A DNA stretch of 64,000 nt from Gemmatimonas sp966112585 (GCA_966112585.1 CBHWDN010000008.1:107472-171471), one strand, 5' to 3'. Shown: positions 51,325 to 61,231, counted from the stretch's first letter. Numbers and translations are program-made. Notes: a model not told the origin generated them from the letters alone.

Positions 51325-52542
51325 TCAGGGCATGCGTCCGTACTTCCGGAGCGCCGCCACGAGCCGGTCGGCGGGAAGCGCCGTGAGTTTGATCCCATCG
51401 GCGCCCACCATGGTCTCCGCGGCGAGCATGGCGTTCACTACCGCCTCCTCGGTCGCTTCAACCGTCGCTCGAAAGTAGGGGTCGAGCGCGTCATTTGGCA
51501 GCATCATCATGGGTCGTTCGGCTACATCGCTCGCATTGACGCGATTTGCGGTCGAAAAGGCCAGGAAGAGATCGCCCGATCCGTTGTTCGCCGAGCTGCC
51601 AAGCTTGCCCAGTCCCATACCGGCACGCTTGGCGATGCGCTCAAGCTGAAAAGCGAGCATCGGTGCGTCGGTGGCAATGATGATGATGATCGAGCCGCGA
51701 CCGGTGACGCCGTCACCCAAATCGTCACCCGGCGTAGCGGCGCACTTGCGAATACCCTTGAGAAAGAAGCGCGTGGGTTCACCGGAAAGCACTGTGCACG
51801 TCTTCGGCACATCGCGCAGCTCTTGCCCCACCGGCACACCAAGCACGGCGAGGTCACCACCGTAGTTGCACTGAACAAGCACGCCGAGTGTGTAGAAGCC
51901 GCCACCATTCTTTGGGACACGACGCGATGACGTGCCAATGCCACCTTTGAATCCGTTGCATCCCATTCCGGTACCGCCACCCACTGCGCCTTCAGTGACG
52001 GGCCCAGACTTGGCCGCATCGAGCGCCGCCCAGGCATGCTCGGGCTTCACATGCCCACCCGTATCGTCGTTCAGCATGTCGAACGTTTCGGCGACCACCG
52101 GATAGGTAAATACGAACTGACGACCGCTCCGCACCTGCCAGTCCACGGCGGCATCACGCACGGTGCCTACGCTGTGCGTGCCAGTGATCAGGATAGGCCC
52201 TTCGAGAAATCCCGATTCCTTGATCCAGTTCACTCCGGTCATGTCGCCGTTGCCGTTCTGATTGAACGTCGCCGCGGCAACGAAATCCCAATCACCCTTG
52301 GCGCGCGGGAGAATTGCGGTCACGCCGGTGCGCACTGGCCCTTGCCCACGCACCGCAGGACCAGCGTCACCGCGAATGATGGTCGCATGACCGACCGCGA
52401 CACCGGCGACATCGGTGATGGCGTTGTTCGGCCCCGGTGTGCCGGGGAAAGGGATACCGAGCGCACGCCCGCGCGGTTTGACCGACTGGGCGTGCAACAG
52501 TGTGGGCACCAACACGACGGTGAGCAGCATACTGCGTGTCAT
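51325..52542 (-). CDS. Exported P1-family (DmpA/BapA) aminopeptidase
   Basis: 405 residues from MTRSMLLTVVLVPTLLHAQ (signal peptide). P1 peptidases self-cleave to alpha and beta chains just before a nucleophile serine; here the site reads SSANNGSGDLFLAFST, with the Gly-Ser bond as in DmpA. Supporting segments: PFPGTPGPNNAITDVAGVAVGHAT, RTGVTAILPR and EGAVGGGTGMGCNGFKGGIGTSSR. It would release N-terminal D- or beta-amino acids, or others. Gap of 31 nt to the multicopper oxidase gene upstream. Confidence 0.9.
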   Translation of the reverse strand: MTRSMLLTVVLVPTLLHAQSVKPRGRALGIPFPGTPGPNNAITDVAGVAVGHATIIRGDAGPAVRGQGPVRTGVTAILPRAKGDWDFVAAATFNQNGNGDMTGVNWIKESGFLEGPILITGTHSVGTVRDAAVDWQVRSGRQFVFTYPVVAETFDMLNDDTGGHVKPEHAWAALDAAKSGPVTEGAVGGGTGMGCNGFKGGIGTSSRRVPKNGGGFYTLGVLVQCNYGGDLAVLGVPVGQELRDVPKTCTVLSGEPTRFFLKGIRKCAATPGDDLGDGVTGRGSIIIIIATDAPMLAFQLERIAKRAGMGLGKLGSSANNGSGDLFLAFSTANRVNASDVAERPMMMLPNDALDPYFRATVEATEEAVVNAMLAAETMVGADGIKLTALPADRLVAALRKYGRMP

Positions 52543-52573
52543 CGAACATCCAGTTGAAGGAGTACCAAGTCCG

Positions 52574-54505
52574 CTAGCGCTTGCGGGCAACCACCTCGAT
52601 TGGCTGCACCACCCGCTGTCCGGCACCGATCCACACTTCGAGCTGCATACGCCCGACCTTCGTCGGCACATAGGTGAAGTCCGCCGTTTCGCCCGGTCCC
52701 ATCGTCACCAGCGCATCACGCGTGGTGCGCAGCGCCACAGGCAAATCGGCGCCATCCACCGCCAGCGGCGTCCACTTCGTCACCTGTGTTTCGGTGCCAA
52801 ATCGGAATCGCAAAAACTCCACCGAGTGAATGCTCACGATACGCAATCGATTGGTATCACCAACCGTCATCGTGATCGGTGCGGGCGCTGGAGAACCATT
52901 CACGTAGAGCGTGTTGGGCCCCTGCTTGAAGACCCAGGGCATTCCACCGCTTCCGGCCACGATGACATGATCGCGCGTGAGGTCGCGCGGCTTGTCGCTG
53001 ACGATGATCGCCCCGTACATCCCCGAACTGATCTGCCGCATCTCATGCAAATGCGAGTGATACGGAAAGGTACCGCTGCGCGGTGGCGTGAACTCCGCCG
53101 CGAATGACTGCCCCGGTGGAATCGGCTGCATGATGCGATCGCCCATACCGCTGAAACCGGGAACACCATCGGGATAACTCTCGATTTCGAGCCCGTGCCA
53201 GTGCACGCCGCTCGGCTCGGTCATGTTGTTCTGCACCACAATACGCACCGGCTGTCCGCGCTTGAGCTCGAGCACCGGGCCGGGAATTTCCACCGAGTCC
53301 CTGGCCGGAACGACACTGTCCTTCTGCACCACGAATCCGTACGCCATCTGGCGAGCGGCCAATCCGTTCTTCTTCTGCTGCAAGAGCAGCTTGATCTCGC
53401 GCCGCTCCGCCGGCGCTGGCGCATGATAGTCCGCACGCGGCAGCACCTTCATGCCGATCACCATGCCGCGCATCGTATGACCACCCGGCGCATCGTGCGC
53501 CGGAATCTCGTGAGCCGGCATCTCGTGAGAAGCGCCGTCGGAATCCATCGGCGTGCCATGCAACGACACCAGATCTCCAACGTGATCGGCGAGATGACAA
53601 TGAAAGGTCCAGTTGCCGGGCGTTGTTGGCACGAACGCGAGTGAGACGGAACCACCCGGAGGCACCTGCCGCATATTCTGCAGCAGCTGCATCGTCGGCG
53701 AGACGACGGTGTCGCGTCCCAGACCGCCGTGTCGCGTCACCCGGAAGTAGAAGCCGTGCAGATGCAGCGGATGCGCGATGAACGTGGTGTTCACGATGCG
53801 AAAGCGCACCGAGTCGCCCTGCGTGAACGTCAACCGATCGTTGTACGGCCACGCCTTCGCATTGAAGGTCAGGAGCGTCTCGAAGTCCTGGAGTTCGGGG
53901 CGGTTGACGAACCATTCCGTGATGACAAAAATGCGCTCGTGCTCGGTGTCGACTCGTGTGCCCGGCGCGTCAATGATCAACGCCCCCGTGAGCTGCGAGT
54001 CGAGCCACTCGCGAGAACCCGATTCAGCAAAGCCGGGGAACCCTGCCCAGTAGAAGTGATTCCCTTCGGCCATCAGCCTGAACGACACGGTGCGTTCGCC
54101 GCGTCCCTTGAGCTGAATGGTGTCCTTCGCCGCGCCAAGCGTGGGGCGCAGTCCGTGAATCACCAGCGCCGAATCGGTGCGATTGCGCACTGTGAACTCC
54201 ACCATCGTGCCAATCGGCGCGCGCAATAGCGGGCCGGGAAGCAACGGTGTCTTGCCGGGTTCGGCGAAAGCCAGCACGCGAACGCGCGGATCGTGATCGC
54301 CCTCCGGTCGCCAGGCGGCGTCAACGACATCGAACGCCACGGTGAGCGTGCCATTCCGAAACGTACCGGCGGCAGCGCGATTGTCGTTGATCACGACCGG
54401 TATCGCATTGGGCAGCGCGGCGGGAACGCGACCACGCGGAATCGGCGGTATCACCGACTCCTGAAACAACGGCATTACTGAAAGCAGAACAGCCGACAGC
54501 AACAT
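52574..54505 (-). CDS. Multicopper oxidase with permuted copper motifs
   Basis: 643 residues, short N-terminal signal-like helix (MLLSAVLLSVMPLFQE). Four cupredoxin domains appear. The copper motifs are complete but in reverse of the usual order: HPLHLHG (245-251) and HCHLADH (302-308) come first, then HWHG (435-438) and HSHLH (483-487). The first domain has only a degenerate IHG (116-118). Multicopper oxidases oxidise Cu(I), Mn, phenols or bilirubin with O2. It probably shares a transcript with the P1 peptidase. The start is uncertain because no clear ribosome site is seen. Confidence 0.88.
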   Translation of the reverse strand: MLLSAVLLSVMPLFQESVIPPIPRGRVPAALPNAIPVVINDNRAAAGTFRNGTLTVAFDVVDAAWRPEGDHDPRVRVLAFAEPGKTPLLPGPLLRAPIGTMVEFTVRNRTDSALVIHGLRPTLGAAKDTIQLKGRGERTVSFRLMAEGNHFYWAGFPGFAESGSREWLDSQLTGALIIDAPGTRVDTEHERIFVITEWFVNRPELQDFETLLTFNAKAWPYNDRLTFTQGDSVRFRIVNTTFIAHPLHLHGFYFRVTRHGGLGRDTVVSPTMQLLQNMRQVPPGGSVSLAFVPTTPGNWTFHCHLADHVGDLVSLHGTPMDSDGASHEMPAHEIPAHDAPGGHTMRGMVIGMKVLPRADYHAPAPAERREIKLLLQQKKNGLAARQMAYGFVVQKDSVVPARDSVEIPGPVLELKRGQPVRIVVQNNMTEPSGVHWHGLEIESYPDGVPGFSGMGDRIMQPIPPGQSFAAEFTPPRSGTFPYHSHLHEMRQISSGMYGAIIVSDKPRDLTRDHVIVAGSGGMPWVFKQGPNTLYVNGSPAPAPITMTVGDTNRLRIVSIHSVEFLRFRFGTETQVTKWTPLAVDGADLPVALRTTRDALVTMGPGETADFTYVPTKVGRMQLEVWIGAGQRVVQPIEVVARKR

Positions 54506-54538
54506 GTGCGCATCCGCGGAGGGGGGATGCGCAAAAAG

Positions 54539-57500
54539 CTACGTGCCCAGTCTCGCCAGCGTGAGTTCAGCGGTCGTCGTGGCGCGCTTCGCGCCGTGTC
54601 CGTCGGCAATGCGCCACGCTTCTTCCACATCGCGACGCGCAGCCGCGCGCGAGCGCGAATCCTCGGCGAGCGTTACCTCAGCACGAAGTAGATGCAGCAT
54701 CGGACCCCACACCACTTCGCCCGTGCGCGCGAGCGTCGCGAAGCCCGCATCGATCGCACGACGCGCGTCAACCACGCGTCCCGCCGCGAGATAGCCTTCG
54801 GTGAGGAATCCATAATACTCGGTCACGCTCGCGAAGCACTGGAACATGGTGAGCATCTCGATCGCCTGTTCCAACGTCGCGATCCCCTGGTCGGTTTTCC
54901 CAAGTCGCAGTTGCGCCGCTCCCAAGTACGCCGCCGTCCAGAGCCGCTCCGACGCTACGCCGTACTCTTCGCACACCATCAGTGCTTCCATCGCCACTCG
55001 CTCGGCTTCCGCCGGACGACCGGCGGCCAGCTCGAACTCGGCGAGATGCAGCGCCACATGCGCTCGGTCACGTGGGTCACGCGATGCACGCACTTCATCC
55101 ATCGAGCGAGCGAACAGCACCCGCGCGCCATCGATGTCGCCCGTCATCCAGTGGGCGCGCGCCGACTGACAGCGGCTCAGAATCAGCAGGTCCGAGCCCA
55201 CCATCGCGCGAATGGCCGCGCGAATCTCTGGTGACGTGAGGGCTTCGGCGCGCTCCTGCGACGCCATGCTGAGTTCCAGTTCACCGCAGAAGAGTGCACC
55301 GCCGCTCGTCGCACTTTCAGCAAGCGCTTGCAACAGCGGATTCTCGACTTCGTACGCCAACTGCAGCATCTGCTTGCCGTACTCGAACGCACGCGGGGAA
55401 TTGCCACTCGCGATGTGATACACCACGAGTCCCCACAACACCGGCACCAGCTGTGGCGTCTGTCCGCTCTTGAGCGAGAGCTCGTGTGCACGGTTCATGT
55501 GCTCGAACGTCTCGGGCGCCTGGAAACCGCGCGTGACGACGCTCGTGAAGCCGAGCGCGACACGGAGTCCGATCTCGAGCGTTGTGCGCTCCGGGCCATC
55601 GGGTACGAGCGCGATCTGCGCCAGACCTCGCGCCGCCAGCTCCGCCGATTCCGTATACGCGAACTTTTCCGCCGCCCGTGTGGCGCCAAGCGCGTAGTAG
55701 CCCGCCGCCTTTGCCGGCTGACGTCCACCTTCCCACAACACGGCAAGTTCCGCCGCGAGTTCGCGCGCTTCGGCACCGTGGCGCGTTTCAATCGCGCCGG
55801 CGACCTGCGCACTGGTCGACACACGACGCGATGTTGGCAGCGCGGCAAACAGTGCGTTCTGGTACAGCACATGAACGAAGCGATAGCGCATCGTGAGCGT
55901 GCGATCGGGCAGATCGACTTCGTCGACCGCGCGCACGAAGGCGTACACCTTCTCGAGCGTCGTCAACCGATCTTCGACATCACCCTGATCGAGCCCCATC
56001 ACATCGGCGAGCGTTGTCGAATCAAAAAAGAAGCCCTGCACGCTCGCCGTCATCAGCAGGCGACGATCGCTTTCTTCAAGCTGCTCGATCTTGCGCTGAA
56101 TCATCCCGCGCACCGATGGAGGCAAATCCCGCTCCACCGCCGGCATCGAGCCCGTGAGCTGCCACGCGCCGTTGAAGTCGGCAATCGCGCCCTGCGCACC
56201 AAGCCAACGGAGCAAGTCCACCAGGAACAGCGGGCTGCCTTCCGTTTTCGAATGCAGCATCTCGGCGAAGCTGTTTTCGAAACGATGACCGGGATAGCGA
56301 CGCTCGAGCAGCTCCTGCACCTCCGCCGGCTCGAGGAAGTCCAGCAGAATCTCGGAGCCCAACCCACGCGCTTGCAGATCAAGATGCGCCGCAAGGAACG
56401 GGTGACGTGCGAGCTGCATCTCGGTGGGGCGATACGTCGCGATGATCAGCAGCGGCAGCGCATCGAGACGATTGCCGAGGTACGCCAGCAGGTCGACCGT
56501 CGACGCGTCGGCCCAATGCAGGTCTTCAAGGAAGACTACGAACGGCCGAACACGCGCCGTCGCGTCCACAAAGCCCAGCATCTCGCGCTTCATGCGCTCG
56601 GGCGATGCGGCCTGAAGCCCCTGTGGCACCACCTCGCCAGTCTTCGCCGGAATTCCCGCTTCGAGCGTGGTGTCGCCCAACTCGCCATACCACGTTGGCG
56701 CATGACGCTGCAGCAGCGTGCGGACCTCGCCACTCGGATCGGCGCGCACCGCGCTCGAGAGTGCTTCGAGAATCGGCAGGAAGGCTTCCGTTCCCGCGAG
56801 TCGCTCAGAGCAACGTCCGCGCGCCACGATGATGCCGCTGCTCGCCGTCAGCTCGGCGAGTACTGCGTCAACGAAGGTGGACTTTCCGACACCGGGTTCG
56901 CCGGCCACACCGAGCAGCTGGCCGTGACCTTCCTGCGCATGGGTCCACGCATCGAGCAGTCGCGCCCGATCGCCCTGCCGGCCAACGAGTGTTGGCGATC
57001 GCGTTCCCACGGCGCGCGGATGATACGCGCTCGATGCACCGGTGGCGCTTGGCCCGCTGCGCGGAATGTGCAGGTTGCGCGATTCGGGCGACGCAACCGC
57101 CGCAATCGCCTCGAGACTCGCCGCGACTTCGGCCGCACTCGGGCGCTTCGCCGGCTCCTTCGACAACATGGCATGAACGAGCGACGTGAGCGCCTGCGGC
57201 AGATACGGTCGCGCTTCAACAAGCGACGGCGGTTCCTTGGTGAGGATCGCGCCAACCACCGCCATGCCATTGCCGCCGGCAAACGGATGCGAACCCGCCA
57301 GCAACTCGTAGAGCACGATGCCCAGCGAAAACACATCCGACGCCGATGTGACCGGATCGCCCGCCGCCTGCTCCGGCGAGAGGTAGCGCAGCGTGCCAAT
57401 GATGATGCCAGTGCCCGTCTTGAACTCTTCGTCGCTCGAACGCGAGCCGTCGTGCTCGAAGAGTCGCGCGAGACCAAAGTCGAGCACCTTGAGGTACCCG

Positions 57501-57925
57501 TCTTCGCGCAGCATCAGATTGTCGGGCTTGATATCGCGATGCACGATGCTCGCGTCATGCGCCACCGCGAGCGCACGCGCTGCCTGCGCACCAAGTCCGG
57601 CGACACCGCGCACGTCGAGCGATCCATCGGCCAGCGACGCAAGCGTGCGCCCCTTCACCAACTCCATCGCGATGTACCAGCCGCGTTCGCCGCGACCGAT
57701 GTCGTACACCGTGATCACATTGGGATGATTGAGCGCACTCGCCGCGCGTGCTTCGCGCAGGAATCGCTCGGTGGCATCGCTGTCATCAACCCGCGTGAGC
57801 GGCAGCAGCTTGAGCGCGAGCTCGCGTCCCAATCGCGTGTCGCGCGCGTGGTACACTTCGCCCATGCCGCCCGCGCCGAGGCGCTGCAGAATCTCAAAAT
57901 GATCGAGGCGGGTTCCAGCGAGCAT
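54539..57925 (-). CDS. Serine/threonine kinase - AAA/STAND ATPase fusion
   Basis: 1128 residues, soluble. The kinase domain covers 1 to about 275: GAGGMGEVYHARD (18-29), Lys39, HRDIKPDN (129-136), DFG (149-151), GTLRYLSPEQAAG. A predicted ATPase of the AAA_16/STAND kind follows, with Walker A GEPGVGKST (342-350) and Walker B VVFLEDLHWAD (463-473), then a winged region and TPR-like helices to the C-terminus. Such fusions act as signal-integrating regulators; the stimulus and output are unknown. It lies downstream of a FAD enzyme on the same strand. Confidence 0.92.
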   Translation of the reverse strand: MLAGTRLDHFEILQRLGAGGMGEVYHARDTRLGRELALKLLPLTRVDDSDATERFLREARAASALNHPNVITVYDIGRGERGWYIAMELVKGRTLASLADGSLDVRGVAGLGAQAARALAVAHDASIVHRDIKPDNLMLREDGYLKVLDFGLARLFEHDGSRSSDEEFKTGTGIIIGTLRYLSPEQAAGDPVTSASDVFSLGIVLYELLAGSHPFAGGNGMAVVGAILTKEPPSLVEARPYLPQALTSLVHAMLSKEPAKRPSAAEVAASLEAIAAVASPESRNLHIPRSGPSATGASSAYHPRAVGTRSPTLVGRQGDRARLLDAWTHAQEGHGQLLGVAGEPGVGKSTFVDAVLAELTASSGIIVARGRCSERLAGTEAFLPILEALSSAVRADPSGEVRTLLQRHAPTWYGELGDTTLEAGIPAKTGEVVPQGLQAASPERMKREMLGFVDATARVRPFVVFLEDLHWADASTVDLLAYLGNRLDALPLLIIATYRPTEMQLARHPFLAAHLDLQARGLGSEILLDFLEPAEVQELLERRYPGHRFENSFAEMLHSKTEGSPLFLVDLLRWLGAQGAIADFNGAWQLTGSMPAVERDLPPSVRGMIQRKIEQLEESDRRLLMTASVQGFFFDSTTLADVMGLDQGDVEDRLTTLEKVYAFVRAVDEVDLPDRTLTMRYRFVHVLYQNALFAALPTSRRVSTSAQVAGAIETRHGAEARELAAELAVLWEGGRQPAKAAGYYALGATRAAEKFAYTESAELAARGLAQIALVPDGPERTTLEIGLRVALGFTSVVTRGFQAPETFEHMNRAHELSLKSGQTPQLVPVLWGLVVYHIASGNSPRAFEYGKQMLQLAYEVENPLLQALAESATSGGALFCGELELSMASQERAEALTSPEIRAAIRAMVGSDLLILSRCQSARAHWMTGDIDGARVLFARSMDEVRASRDPRDRAHVALHLAEFELAAGRPAEAERVAMEALMVCEEYGVASERLWTAAYLGAAQLRLGKTDQGIATLEQAIEMLTMFQCFASVTEYYGFLTEGYLAAGRVVDARRAIDAGFATLARTGEVVWGPMLHLLRAEVTLAEDSRSRAAARRDVEEAWRIADGHGAKRATTTAELTLARLGT

Positions 57926-57943
57926 TGGGCGGGCCAGTCGGCT

Positions 57944-59008
57944 TCAAACGGTCAGATGCGGGTGGGCTACCCGAACGTAACTGCGTGCGAGCGGATAGAG
58001 CATCTGCTGAAGGCGATTGTAGCCATAGAAATCCTGCATGAGCCGGCTCGCCCCGCGCCATCGCAGCGCCGCCATGGGCGCGGCGTAGCTCCCGAATCGA
58101 CCAACTTCCCACAGGAACCGATTCACCACACCGCCGCGCAGATGCGGCGTGAACGACGCAGCCGCCATGGCCTCGTAATCATGAGCGCCAAGCAACGATT
58201 GGGCCGCGAGCACCCCCGACCGCAGCGCCGTGCGCAGTCCGAATGCCCACAGAAAGTCCTGCAGCCCCGCCGCCTCACCCACCACCAGCGCGTTGTCGCG
58301 CCGCCATTCCGGCCGCCCGGAGAAGTGCACCAGTCCACCCACCGGGCGTTCGTCGATCACCGCCATGGGCCAGCGCGCCAGGAGCGAACGACGAGCCGCC
58401 GCGAGACAATCGCTCACACGATTGAACTCGCTCCAGAGTGACGTGCACAGGCAGCCCTCGCCTTCACTCACCAACAGATACGAATAGCCCTTGAAGCCTG
58501 CGGCGTCATCGAGCAGCGCAACGGCGATATCTGGTGCATCGGTGCGAAAGACAATGCCTTTGCAGATCGCATACGGTTTGCGATCGCGCGGACCGGTGGC
58601 CAGAATGTCGACCGCTTCATCCGCCAGCGCCTGACCAAAGCGCAACGCCACTCCGGCGTCGAGTGCCTGCTGCTTGAGCGATTGATCGATGGCGTCGGAC
58701 ATGGTCCCACGACGCACGAGATAGAAGGCCGGGCGATCAAACGCGTGTTCGTCAGCGCGCCGTCCATTGTATTGCCATCCGTTCGTGAACGGTCGCGCCA
58801 GGAAGTCGGTCTCGATACCCACACTGCGCAGTTCCCCGAGCGCGTCAATGTCAGTCGAGAACGACTCGAGTCCCTGCAAGTCACCACCGAAGCGCGCGCC
58901 ACAATCGGCGCGCTGCTCATACACCTCAACGGCCTCCCCCGCGCGCGCCAACACAATGGCAGCAGCAAGGCCGGCGGGACCGGCGCCGAGGATGCGGAGG
59001 GGTCGCAT
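57944..59008 (-). CDS. FAD-dependent oxidoreductase (FixC/geranylgeranyl-reductase-like)
   Basis: 354 residues from MRPLRILGAGPAGLAAAIVLARAGEAVEVYEQR. The N-terminal GAGPAG Rossmann motif and ALVVGEAAGLQDFLWAFGLRTALRSGVLAA are the signature of the geranylgeranyl-reductase/FixC clan. A CLCTSLW segment is in the centre. Members reduce isoprenoid chains or pass electrons to quinones. It is divergent from the DUF2236 gene across 38 bp. Substrate unknown. Confidence 0.85.
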   Translation of the reverse strand: MRPLRILGAGPAGLAAAIVLARAGEAVEVYEQRADCGARFGGDLQGLESFSTDIDALGELRSVGIETDFLARPFTNGWQYNGRRADEHAFDRPAFYLVRRGTMSDAIDQSLKQQALDAGVALRFGQALADEAVDILATGPRDRKPYAICKGIVFRTDAPDIAVALLDDAAGFKGYSYLLVSEGEGCLCTSLWSEFNRVSDCLAAARRSLLARWPMAVIDERPVGGLVHFSGRPEWRRDNALVVGEAAGLQDFLWAFGLRTALRSGVLAAQSLLGAHDYEAMAAASFTPHLRGGVVNRFLWEVGRFGSYAAPMAALRWRGASRLMQDFYGYNRLQQMLYPLARSYVRVAHPHLTV

Positions 59009-59046
59009 GCGCCACAATCTATGGCCGTTCGCGTTCTCTGACCTCT

Positions 59047-60792
59047 ATGTTGAAGGCCATGCGCACCGAAACCACCGGGACGATCACACGATCCTCCCAT
59101 GGCCGACCGCTCGACGAACTCCCCTACGACCCCAGCGAACCGCCCGTCGGTCCACGACGCGGCGAATGGGATCGGTGCGATGAGTTTCTCGAGAAGATTT
59201 CGAGCATCGGCGTTTTGAACGCCGATCTCTACGTGATGAACCACCGCGACCTCCGCTTTGGTGCGGTCCATCAGTTCTTCGCGACGGTGTGCCCTGACCC
59301 AATGCTGAGTGGCACGTCACCCAAGCGACGCAAGAAGCTTCGCCAGCCCGGTCAGAACCGAAAGACACCGGAAAGCCCGGCGCAGCAGGAGCGACGGCTT
59401 TTGCGCGAACGGCGCCACGCGCTGGGACTTGTTCGCACCCGTACGCTCGAACAGCAGATCGAGGATCCGGAAGAGGACGACCTGCCCAACTCCCTTGCCG
59501 ATGCGCTGAATGAGTTTGCGCAGCTCGAGGAAGGCCATCAGTCGAAGTCGCTGTCGTCGCTCGCGATGTACATGCAGCAGGCGCTCGGTTTGTGCGAAGG
59601 CTGCGACACACCGCGATTGCCGCCGTGGGCCGATCGCTCGCGCATGCTGCTCGGTCAGCGCGCGTTCATGACAAACCTGCTGCCGGCCGTCATGGTGCTG
59701 CTGTGCAAGTCACTCCCCGAGGCGTACTCGGCGGGGCGACCGGCGGCAGTGCTCATGTTGTCAGGGGAACTGAGCGACCTCCCCTATCATCGGCTCATCG
59801 GCACGATGCAGTTGCTGGTGACGGTGTCGACGCCGAACAGTTTTGAAGGCCCGTGGTATCCGGCGATGGTCGCGGCCGAAGAGATGCAGCTGCTGCACGC
59901 TGGTGTGCGCATGAACGTCGCCCCGCGTCTCACCGAAATTCAGCGCCAGCCGGTGGATCGCGCGCACGGCGGCTGGGCCGGGCAGCCGTATCAGGTGTGG
60001 CCAGGGTATGGCGCATTCACACGCGGATGGCCCAAAAGCGATAGCGCGAACAGCAAGCAGGTCGTGGTGAGCCAGACCGACATGCTGGCGACGATCATTG
60101 CATTCAGTGTGCTGGTCATCGACGGTCTCGAAGCGATCGAGATGGACATGACCGATGAGGAAGCCGAGGCGTACTGGCATCTCTGGCGTGTCTTTGCAGT
60201 GCTCAAGGGCATTCACCCACCCGGTCGTCCACACGACGGATCGTGGGTGCCCGAAACGCTCAAGGATGCTCGCGCCTTCTGGCAGACGTATCGCCGACTG
60301 TATCTGTGCGGCCCGACGACTCGTGAAGGGAACTGGCAGGAAAAGGCGCGTCTCGACAATCCCGCTGGATACGCGCTCACCAGCGCGCATCTGCACATGA
60401 TTGCGAAGATGCTGCGCAAGTGGTTGCACTTGCTGCCGGTGAGCGAAGCGCGCTGGCTGGAAGTCGTGCGTTGGTATGTCGAGCGACTGAGCGGTGAGGA
60501 GGGCGCGGCGCGACTTGGTGTACCCAAGTCGACGATCGGCGGCCTGATGCGCCGCATGGTGCTCGACATTCCGCGATGGCTCGAGCGCAAGCTTGATCGC
60601 ATCGATCCATCAGTGCATGTCGCGATCAGTCGCTATCTGCTCGCATCGCTGGTGAACCAGGAGTACGGATCGAGACTCGTGTTTCCGGTGCCGAACGATC
60701 TCGCCGATCTCAAGATGGATCAGCAGCTCTCGTTGCGTGAAAAGTTCGCCAAGCGACTTACGCGTGTCTTCTCAACTGCCCCCGGGGAATAG
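59047..60792 (+). CDS. DUF2236 / oxygenase MpaB-Lcp-like protein
   Basis: 581 residues. Central and C-terminal segments match the MpaB/latex-clearing-protein family: QRAFMTNLLPAVMVLLCKSLPEAYSAGRPAAVLMLSGEL, the heme-type HAGVRM near residue 284 (AEEMQLLHAGVRMNV) and QTDMLATIIAFSVLVIDGLEAIEM...AEAYWHLWRVFAVLKGI. Lcp enzymes are b-type heme dioxygenases that cleave polyisoprene. The N-terminal about 160 residues, rich in charged helices, are not typical. Heme binding and substrate are inferences. Confidence 0.8.
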   Translation: MLKAMRTETTGTITRSSHGRPLDELPYDPSEPPVGPRRGEWDRCDEFLEKISSIGVLNADLYVMNHRDLRFGAVHQFFATVCPDPMLSGTSPKRRKKLRQPGQNRKTPESPAQQERRLLRERRHALGLVRTRTLEQQIEDPEEDDLPNSLADALNEFAQLEEGHQSKSLSSLAMYMQQALGLCEGCDTPRLPPWADRSRMLLGQRAFMTNLLPAVMVLLCKSLPEAYSAGRPAAVLMLSGELSDLPYHRLIGTMQLLVTVSTPNSFEGPWYPAMVAAEEMQLLHAGVRMNVAPRLTEIQRQPVDRAHGGWAGQPYQVWPGYGAFTRGWPKSDSANSKQVVVSQTDMLATIIAFSVLVIDGLEAIEMDMTDEEAEAYWHLWRVFAVLKGIHPPGRPHDGSWVPETLKDARAFWQTYRRLYLCGPTTREGNWQEKARLDNPAGYALTSAHLHMIAKMLRKWLHLLPVSEARWLEVVRWYVERLSGEEGAARLGVPKSTIGGLMRRMVLDIPRWLERKLDRIDPSVHVAISRYLLASLVNQEYGSRLVFPVPNDLADLKMDQQLSLREKFAKRLTRVFSTAPGE

Positions 60793-60797
60793 ATCGC

Positions 60798-61214
60798 ATG
60801 TCGAGCGCCTCCCAAAACATTCCCCGTGGTGCGACGGCGGCACAGATGGAGCGCGTGCGGGACATCGCGCTCTCATTGCCCGGCGCTGAAGAGGGGCATG
60901 ACCGCTTTGCTTTCCACGTCTGGGTGAAGGACAAGCCCAAGGGCTTCTGCTGGTCGTGGCTCGAGCGTCTCGATCCCAGGAAGGGGCGGACCGAGAACAC
61001 AGCCGTGCTGGCAATCCGCACCTCGAGCGTCGCTGAGCGCGACTTGATGATTGCAAGCGACCCGCACGTGTTCTTCACCGAGCCGCACTACAACGGCTAT
61101 CCGGCAGTGCTCACCCGACTCGACGCCATTCCGCGCGCGACGCTCGAGATCCTGCTGCTCGAGGCGTGGCGTATTCAGGCACCGCGCGAGTTGCGGGAGC
61201 TTGTCGGGGAGTAG
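60798..61214 (+). CDS. MmcQ/YjbR-family protein
   Basis: 138 residues. The CyaY-like fold of MmcQ/YjbR is seen in MERVRDIALSLPGAEEGHDRFAFHVWVKDKPKGFCW, the strand VLAIRTSSVAERDLMIASDPHVFFTEPHYNGYPAVLTRLD, and the closing helix ILLLEAWRIQAPRELRELV. The family has DNA-binding-like members but no firm function. It starts 5 nt after the DUF2236 stop, so it is probably co-transcribed with it. It is convergent with the phosphotransferase gene, 17 nt apart. Confidence 0.85.
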   Translation: MSSASQNIPRGATAAQMERVRDIALSLPGAEEGHDRFAFHVWVKDKPKGFCWSWLERLDPRKGRTENTAVLAIRTSSVAERDLMIASDPHVFFTEPHYNGYPAVLTRLDAIPRATLEILLLEAWRIQAPRELRELVGE

Positions 61215-61231
61215 CGCAGGAATAGCGCTGG

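Noticed and set aside
55328..58441. 1037-codon plus-strand frame
   Set aside because: It is the antisense of the kinase-ATPase gene and part of the FAD gene, with the arginine/histidine-rich composition typical of GC-rich shadow frames. The minus-strand gene has clear kinase motifs.
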